From CAZADH01 sp964483805 (lineage in GTDB: Bacteria > Muiribacteriota > Ozemobacteria > Ozemobacterales > Ozemobacteraceae), in contig CAZADH010000095.1 in assembly GCA_964483805.1 (NCBI GenBank), positions 1-19,622 of the forward strand: DNA of 19,622 nucleotides, in the 5' to 3' direction. Positions within the stretch are counted from its first letter, which is position 1; each line of letters begins with the position of its first letter. Below the pieces are notes generated by a model. That model worked only from the letters and a program-made list of their open reading frames with translations. It was not told where the DNA came from and did not search any database. Below, in pieces: positions 15,501 through 19,622 of the stretch. A program made the position numbers and the translations under genes.

Positions 15501-18252
15501 CTGCCGCAGCGTCGCCAATCACCGGCGTGCAGAACACGCCCTGCCAGGCTCGCGCCGCCACGTTGCTGTTGTCGACCTGAAACAACACCGGGCCGAGCGG
15601 ACTCACCGGATAGTACCAGGGTTCGACCAGGACCGGGGTAGGCCACCAGTTAGTGCGGTTGCGAAGCTCGTTGCCGTCGAGGATCAACCGACCGTAGTCG
15701 TCATGGACGTTGGCCCACTTGGCGATCGTCGTTGTGGGGTAGAAATAGCCAAACATCCGCGTGGAGCCAGCATCGTAGATGTCGGTGCTCCCCGGGGTGA
15801 GGTAATTGCCGGGGTAGTTCTTTGCATTCGGCCAGGTCGGATGGTTGCAGGTGAACGCTTCGATGAGGTCGAGTCCGGAGCCGGTAAACCGGCAATCGAC
15901 CGACGAGGTCTTCGGCCCGGAGCGGAAGTTCCCTGACGTGCTGCTCTGGTGCACTTCGATCAGACCGCGTTGTTGGGTCAGACTGCCGAAACACTGGGCG
16001 CGCATGTCGAAATACCGCACTTTGTGGTTATCCGCACCCGAAGAGGGGCCAAGGTAGGTCGGATCGTAGAAGGCCAACAGACTGTCGTCGGCACTCACCG
16101 CAATCCGGGTGGCACCTTCGGGAGGGAAGAAGTCGTATCGACTGTCCCATTTGGCCCAGAGCGCGTTATCTTTGCTGACCCAGAACAGCTGCGAGTATCC
16201 AGAATACATGTTATTCACAAGTATCATCGCACCGCCGCCATTGAGTGGAGCGATATCCAATGTTGGGTAAGGGGTCAGCGCCGCGCACGGCGTCAACGAC
16301 GCCGCCAGAACCGGCGTGGGGTTGCCCGGGGCAAACACCTTGAAGAAGGCGTGATCGCCGTTGTCATCGTTGGCGCCGATGAGACACCCACCACCCAGTA
16401 ACGGGGTCACCGGCCCCTGCCAGTTGACATGCCCGGCTGGGTTGACATCGACCGCTGCACCGTTGAGGCCAAAGGCAGCACAGTCAACACCCTGCACATA
16501 CATTCGGCCAGAGAGCGCATCTTGAAAAGCTATCGACGCCACGGCGCCACCGGCATCGAGACACACCGAGAGTGGCGTTCTGGCATTGGCGCCCGACCCG
16601 GGCAACGTCACCGACTGCACGACAAAACCCAGATTGATATCGACGAACTCGAGGGAGTTGTTTCCACCACCGTCTCCGCAAGCCACGACCGCCATCTCGG
16701 ACCGGCGCGCAGCACAACTGACCGGACGCGCGTCTGCCCGGCGGCCCAACAAAGCAACGCGCGCATTGGCCGACGTGAGCGTCCCATCAGTGAAGGAGCC
16801 GAGGTTGTTGACCCAGGCGCCATTGGCGCTGTCCTGACAGACCACGAAGACCTTCTTATCGGGTGAGATCATGAGCATGTCGGTCGAGGCGGTGGCGAGA
16901 ATCGAGTAGGTACCGTTGCCGAACACCGGCGCCATGTCAATGCTGCACAGTCTCGGCTTGAGCGAACCCGAGAAACTCGAGTTCGTGAAGAGCACCTTGT
17001 TGCCATCGGGTGTGACCAACACGTCGAGCGCCGGCCCGAAATTCGTCGTGTTCAGCGCCGCCGTGGTCCTGTAGTTCGCCGGAATATCGGAGGAAATCAG
17101 TGAGAAGGTCCGATCGAGGTTGCCGGTCACCATGTAGCGACCGTCGGGCGTGGTGCTCAGTGACCGCGGGGCAGCCGCGGCACCCGGATTGTAGAAATCG
17201 CTCAGACCCAACGACGGCAGGTACATGTTGAGGCGTCGGGCACGATCGAGGGTGGCGCCGCGATAACACACGTAAAGATACCCGTCCTGACCTACCGTCA
17301 TCTCGGTCACATTCGCAACCGACGTCGATTCCTGATGCCAGAACAACGCCGACCAGGAGGCCGAGTTCGGCGGACTGGGCACGGACAGCACCCCGATCTG
17401 CGTCTTGCTCGTACCGTCGTTCTGCCGGGTGACGAACGCCACCCGACCGTCGGGGCGGAATGCAATGCCGCGGGCGTTCTGGACGCCGGTGGCGATCGTG
17501 TCGTTCACGATGAAGTTCCCACCTGGGGCCAGCACCTGCGTGGCCGAGCCACGGTTGGGGGAGGCGAGATCGACGTTGAGCACTTGGATCGACTGCGATG
17601 CCTGGATCGCCAGGAACTTCCCCTCGGGATGAACGGCAATGTTGCCGGGCCGGAACGACAACGCATAGGTTTCGAGAATATTGCCGGTGCCCGGATCGAT
17701 GGCCATGATCTCTTGTTGGTCGTTGGCGATGTACAACCGATCGGTGGCGGACGATCGCGGCAATGAGACAAGCGCGCCCAGCTTCACCACTTCGGTCGCC
17801 GAGTCGACGTCATCATTTTGTAAATACACCGAAACGACGACCGCCTTGATATGGGTCGGTTGGACGCCCGAGACCGGCATCAGCGCGAAATCACCGGCCA
17901 GACCACCCGGCAACGAAGCGATGATGACGTTCTCGACCATATCGAGGTTGACGATGAATGTTGCCAGAGGCGCCGCGGCATCGGGCCACGAGATGGTGTG
18001 CGACGCCAACTGACCGATCGGTTGGCGCATGTACGCTGCACTGGCAATCGAGTGGTTGAGCCACGACTCGCAGATGGTGCGCATGCGCGCCTTGTGTTCG
18101 AGCGTCACCGTGCGCTCGACCCCGGTGTGCATGGTGCCGATCACCGGCAGCAGGGCCGATGCGGTCAAGACGATCATGACCAGCACCTCGGCCAGCGTGA
18201 AGCCCGACCACCGCGAGCGGAACCGCCGCGCATCGACTCGTTTTATGACCAT
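12502..18252 (-). CDS. Giant pseudopilin-like protein with beta-propellers and three discoidin domains
   Basis: A 1916-residue protein. The N-terminus is a class III prepilin signal: basic leader, then SG|FTLAEVLVMIVLTASALLP with Gly17 at the cleavage site and Glu22 at +5. Residues about 165-750 are YVTN/WD-like propeller repeats (DRLYIANDQQEIMAIDPGTG, IAVHPEGKFLAI, TTPDGRYMVTGN, VTPDGNKVLFTN); another such unit is at about 1010-1040. From about 1068 to the end there are six Kelch-like blades (RHAVVTYDGEFYSF, GIVIAGGHDG, GYLYRIGG, EIFIFGGATG, VIYLIGG). Three F5/8-type C discoidin domains interrupt them at about 1190-1360, 1435-1580 and 1588-1742 (YYQIEVTENWGDAGKTRINELYLYG; YYRLIFSTNWGHGSQSRISEMRLWG). 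GGAGG lies eight bases before ATG 18252. It is divergent from a pseudopilin operon. The likely role is a very large minor pilin or anchored surface-binding protein (inference); discoidin domains often bind carbohydrate. Confidence 0.88.
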   Translation of the reverse strand: MVIKRVDARRFRSRWSGFTLAEVLVMIVLTASALLPVIGTMHTGVERTVTLEHKARMRTICESWLNHSIASAAYMRQPIGQLASHTISWPDAAAPLATFIVNLDMVENVIIASLPGGLAGDFALMPVSGVQPTHIKAVVVSVYLQNDDVDSATEVVKLGALVSLPRSSATDRLYIANDQQEIMAIDPGTGNILETYALSFRPGNIAVHPEGKFLAIQASQSIQVLNVDLASPNRGSATQVLAPGGNFIVNDTIATGVQNARGIAFRPDGRVAFVTRQNDGTSKTQIGVLSVPSPPNSASWSALFWHQESTSVANVTEMTVGQDGYLYVCYRGATLDRARRLNMYLPSLGLSDFYNPGAAAAPRSLSTTPDGRYMVTGNLDRTFSLISSDIPANYRTTAALNTTNFGPALDVLVTPDGNKVLFTNSSFSGSLKPRLCSIDMAPVFGNGTYSILATASTDMLMISPDKKVFVVCQDSANGAWVNNLGSFTDGTLTSANARVALLGRRADARPVSCAARRSEMAVVACGDGGGNNSLEFVDINLGFVVQSVTLPGSGANARTPLSVCLDAGGAVASIAFQDALSGRMYVQGVDCAAFGLNGAAVDVNPAGHVNWQGPVTPLLGGGCLIGANDDNGDHAFFKVFAPGNPTPVLAASLTPCAALTPYPTLDIAPLNGGGAMILVNNMYSGYSQLFWVSKDNALWAKWDSRYDFFPPEGATRIAVSADDSLLAFYDPTYLGPSSGADNHKVRYFDMRAQCFGSLTQQRGLIEVHQSSTSGNFRSGPKTSSVDCRFTGSGLDLIEAFTCNHPTWPNAKNYPGNYLTPGSTDIYDAGSTRMFGYFYPTTTIAKWANVHDDYGRLILDGNELRNRTNWWPTPVLVEPWYYPVSPLGPVLFQVDNSNVAARAWQGVFCTPVIGDAAAVPGNVGSLYNAPGGSWQRLASASLMPLRLTPQFIDEFDTPDPMYTNSGRIVFSRDTASPTLYFLNPEDSKLSLVQWGKTEVSYSLLATIAAGLAGDITLSPDGQRLLITATSPSRLCIVDVAQPPASTFGKVTKVITLTKAPRGVATRPFIRYGSMKNRWECVATLTLPVAGQHIAAVSYGGVNIVGGAPFETGVATTDAYRLNPLRSTIENVSPGLASPAARHAVVTYDGEFYSFLGRAGGSTLNNVQRWNPQSQLVLGAAPAPPAPVPTGKMSLSNFADTQSSGVMNGANRWESTGHYVEVSDVDNVDGYDLEGWRAFDGSTSNSAYTLWDTDNAKPIWLVYTFPSPTVINRFRWMNNNQWAGCGPNACVIYGSNNGQFYQNSGTLNTTYWQLWSGNHADNESWQDHDFVNTTAYTHYQLKITSGHNSWTGITEMELHNTDPGTPPPVALECDTMSGVENDAVASQARHDVAACLTPYGIVIAGGHDGSNPRDESFVYWPHGVASLVYPPDVIGPVTVPMTNDTTPTPQRTTASGVGGSENPWKAFNGNTGDGWKSDSAVCWIQIDLGAPITLTSIGMIGRGSAECPKHWRLWGSNTDAWTASGTDKWGIASVGNMPQGTTLFTRGLAGTTPYRYYQIEVTENWGDAGKTRINELYLYGAAPPPLFKQVNATMTSDVQPAPNRIKVSHPCNNHRAYLAMNGKTNDYGHINTNANGWIQVDLAQPEVVTKFEVRCDGSNQSLRDFNVWASNDGVTWDTTAVSSASADPPCYALVVTTNQAQDSNWHMYTFGNLMAFKYYRLIFSTNWGHGSQSRISEMRLWGNAYKPLVQWGICRELPSMTGNQPGPTGDCSGHSLVYHTDGYLYRIGGAVDGAYNVCTNVIRFNFSTNTWQAMAAPSQFQRTKAAACSFGDEIFIFGGATGAGPAYTNTAAAWNPTTGAVRNLPPIPNTSISNVNGCAQAQRTYAPCAVPCGPVIYLIGGCATTGSGGGTNILAYYP

Positions 18253-18350
18253 ACTCGCCGCCTCCGTCTCATTACCTGCTCCAATTGTAACCTGTCGCAG
18301 CGCCAGATGAAAGGGTGACGCGCGAACCGGGGAGCACCCGGAAGCAGTCG

Positions 18351-18366
18351 CACAGGGTTACCTGTG
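18351..18366. promoter_or_regulatory. Small inverted repeat upstream of the pseudopilin operon
   Basis: CACAGG GTTA CCTGTG is a perfect 6-bp inverted repeat, centred about 29 bp upstream of a TATAAT box, at the position where a regulator or the -35 contact would lie. It could be an operator. It is in the 162-bp region shared with the divergent giant pseudopilin gene. Confidence 0.35.
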
Positions 18367-18384
18367 CCGCCATGCAGAATGGGT

Positions 18385-18390
18385 TATAAT
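18385..18390 (+). promoter_or_regulatory. Promoter -10 box (TATAAT) for the pseudopilin operon
   Basis: An exact TATAAT lies 25 bp upstream of the GTG start codon at 18415. No convincing -35 hexamer is present at 16-18 bp, so the promoter may depend on an activator, perhaps acting through the inverted repeat at 18351-18366. Confidence 0.45.
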
Positions 18391-18414
18391 GTGGGTGAAC
18401 GGTGGAGGTGACCG

Positions 18415-18972
18415 GTGGCGCGTCGCAACAATCGGGGCTTCAGCATGATCGAAATCATCGCGGTGATTTCGATCATTGCCTGCGTTGCCGCAGCCGCCGA
18501 GCCGTTCGTCTCGGGGTTCATGTCGTCGCAACGGGTGGCCACGGCAGCGCAAGATTTCATTCAAGACATTCGCGGAGCCCGCTATTCATCGATGGATGAA
18601 CAGGTCTATTACCGATGCTGGTTCAAAGCCGACGGCACCGGTTACGACATCGAGGCCTACATTGGGGGGTCGGTCAATGAAGCGGTGGTGGCAACCGGCC
18701 ACAAGACTGATGCGATGACCGTTTATCCAAGTGCCAATTGGCAGTCGAACGCCGACGGGATGCGCGACATCGATCCCGAGGTCACTTTCACCCGACCGAC
18801 CAATCTCAACGTCATCTTCTTTCGCCCCGACGGCATGCTGGTCACCGAACCAACCGACGATGCGCTGTTGATCCCCGATTGCATTGCAACCTTCACTTAT
18901 GGCGGCACATCTCTGGCAGTAAATATCAACGGCGGTGGCGTTCGCTCAACCGAGGAGTTCTATGAAGACTAG
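18415..18972 (+). CDS. Type IV pilin-like pseudopilin (GspH/FimT-like)
   Basis: A 185-residue protein with a prepilin signal: short basic leader MARRNNRG, then FSMIEIIAVISIIACVAAAA, with Gly at -1 and Glu at +5, cut and methylated by a prepilin peptidase in this family. The rest is a small soluble domain rich in beta strands (YYRCWFKADGTGYDIEAYI; LNVIFFRPDGMLV), the pattern of GspH/FimT minor pseudopilins, including the DFIQDIRGARYSS segment after the helix (RxAR-type sequence common in FimT/GspH). It starts at GTG 18415 with GGAGG six bases upstream. It is first in a plus-strand operon whose next gene overlaps its end by 11 bp, and it is divergent from the giant pseudopilin. Probably a minor pilin of a type IV pilus or type II secretion-like machine in the inner membrane. 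Confidence 0.88.
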   Translation: MARRNNRGFSMIEIIAVISIIACVAAAAEPFVSGFMSSQRVATAAQDFIQDIRGARYSSMDEQVYYRCWFKADGTGYDIEAYIGGSVNEAVVATGHKTDAMTVYPSANWQSNADGMRDIDPEVTFTRPTNLNVIFFRPDGMLVTEPTDDALLIPDCIATFTYGGTSLAVNINGGGVRSTEEFYED

Positions 18973-19583
18973 CCGTCGCCAATCGAGAAGTGCACCGGCC
19001 AACCGCCATGCCTTCTCGTTGATCGAGGTCATGGTGGCGATGACGGTGAGCGTCGGCATCATGATGACCATCGTCTCGCACCTGTGGTACGCGTCCGAGG
19101 TGTGGCGGCGCGGGCAGCAGAAGATCTCGCTACAGAACCAGACCCGCATGGTTCACAACTTTCTCACTCGGGAACTCACCGCAACCTACGGCATCAACTA
19201 CCCGGCCGTCGGTGAAAGCGGTTCGTATCTCGAATACCGACTCCGCGTGGCGTCGAGTTCTCCAGTATTGGCCGGTAGCATTCAGTACCGCATGCTGCTC
19301 AACGGCTCAATCGGCATCAATGCCACTGGAGTGGCCCTGGTGCGCACGGTAACCGGTTCGGACGCGAACGGAACAACCCTGATGACCTATCCGATCTTCG
19401 CCAATGCGCAGTCGTTCGTCATCGCCCGCGACGTGGTGTGTGCCACATTCACCCGCCCGTCCCCCTTGGACCCTCGACGTCTATCTTCGCGTCGAGAGCG
19501 ACTCGCATCGCGGCGACGACGTGGCAACCGACGAAGTCCTTTTTTACGACGCGACCACGACCTATCTCATTCCGGGAGGTTGA
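18962..19583 (+). CDS. Pseudopilin (GspJ/PilW-like) with an apparent frameshift
   Basis: The ATG at 18962 overlaps the preceding gene by 11 bp and has GAGGAG four bases upstream. The leader MKTSRRQSRSAPANRHA is followed by FSLIEVMVAMTVSVGIMMTIV: Ala at -1, Glu at +5, a typical prepilin helix. The next part (RMVHNFLTRELTATYGINYP) resembles GspJ/PilW minor pilins. At the C5 run 19461-19465 the starting frame turns into arginine-rich nonsense and stays open to the window end. The +1 frame from there reads PWTLDVYLRVESDSH and later VLFYDATTTYLIPGG before TGA at 19581-19583, which looks like the true end. Removing one C restores a protein of about 206 residues. This is either a sequencing or assembly indel or a real mutation. 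Confidence 0.8.
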
Positions 19584-19586
19584 TGA

Positions 19587-19622
19587 TTGACCCACCGACG
19601 ATTCCGACCCTCCCGCGACGGC
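19587..19622 (+). CDS. Probable start of a third pseudopilin, partial (cut by window end)
   Basis: A TTG codon at 19587 lies seven bases after GGGAGG and four bases after the previous stop. The twelve codons available read (M)THRRFRPSRDG, a basic leader ending in glycine, as expected just before a prepilin cleavage site. The alternative ATG at 19583 is only three bases from the ribosome site and gives a leader without that pattern. Too short for a firm call. Confidence 0.4.
   Translation, partial: MTHRRFRPSRDG

Overview
The window is about 19.6 kb of GC-rich bacterial DNA with one 10-base N gap (7290-7299), so it is probably a scaffolded draft or metagenome assembly. Two gene types point to a Gram-negative bacterium outside the best-studied phyla: pseudopilins built around an FTLAEV/FSLIEV signal, one of them fused to giant beta-propeller and discoidin domains, and a PD-(D/E)XK nuclease with an AEGLAEGKAEE tail. 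The partial sensor-like protein at the left end recalls proteins I associate with Candidatus Riflebacteria/Ozemobacteria. That placement is a low-confidence guess from memory, not from a search.

Left part (1-4900, all genes on the minus strand). A membrane-anchored protein of unknown function is cut by the window edge. Next come a CstA/BtsT-type carbon-starvation transporter (1073-2917), a secreted or membrane-anchored alpha/beta hydrolase (3324-4241) and a small unknown protein (4226-4555) that overlaps the hydrolase start. Two near-perfect palindromic elements lie between the transporter and the hydrolase. A run of four hairpins (4568-4688) precedes the small gene.

Middle part (4900-12500). 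A membrane protein fused to a spermidine-synthase-like methyltransferase-fold domain (4908-8181, minus) contains the N gap. Divergent from it are an Rpn-type nuclease (8356-9252) and a tail-only paralogue of that nuclease (9249-9509). Next is a 56-codon fragment of a second copy of the fusion gene (9852-10022). It differs from the intact gene only at synonymous sites and ends against a third palindromic element. A DODA-type (LigB family) extradiol dioxygenase gene has been split by a complete 1396-bp IS256-family insertion sequence (10625-12020) flanked by 8-bp target duplications, and its 5' half also carries an apparent frameshift after a twin-arginine-like signal. This is a zone of recent rearrangement.

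Right part (12500-19622). A 1916-residue pseudopilin-like protein on the minus strand joins a type IV prepilin N-terminus to a YVTN/WD-like propeller and a Kelch propeller with three F5/8-type C (discoidin) domains inserted between its blades. Divergent from it across 162 bp is a pseudopilin operon on the plus strand: a GspH/FimT-like protein, a GspJ/PilW-like protein with an apparent one-base frameshift in a C5 run, and probably the leader peptide of a third pseudopilin cut by the window end. Together these look like minor pilins of a type IV pilus or type II secretion-like assembly, with the giant protein as a large tip or surface-binding subunit (inference).
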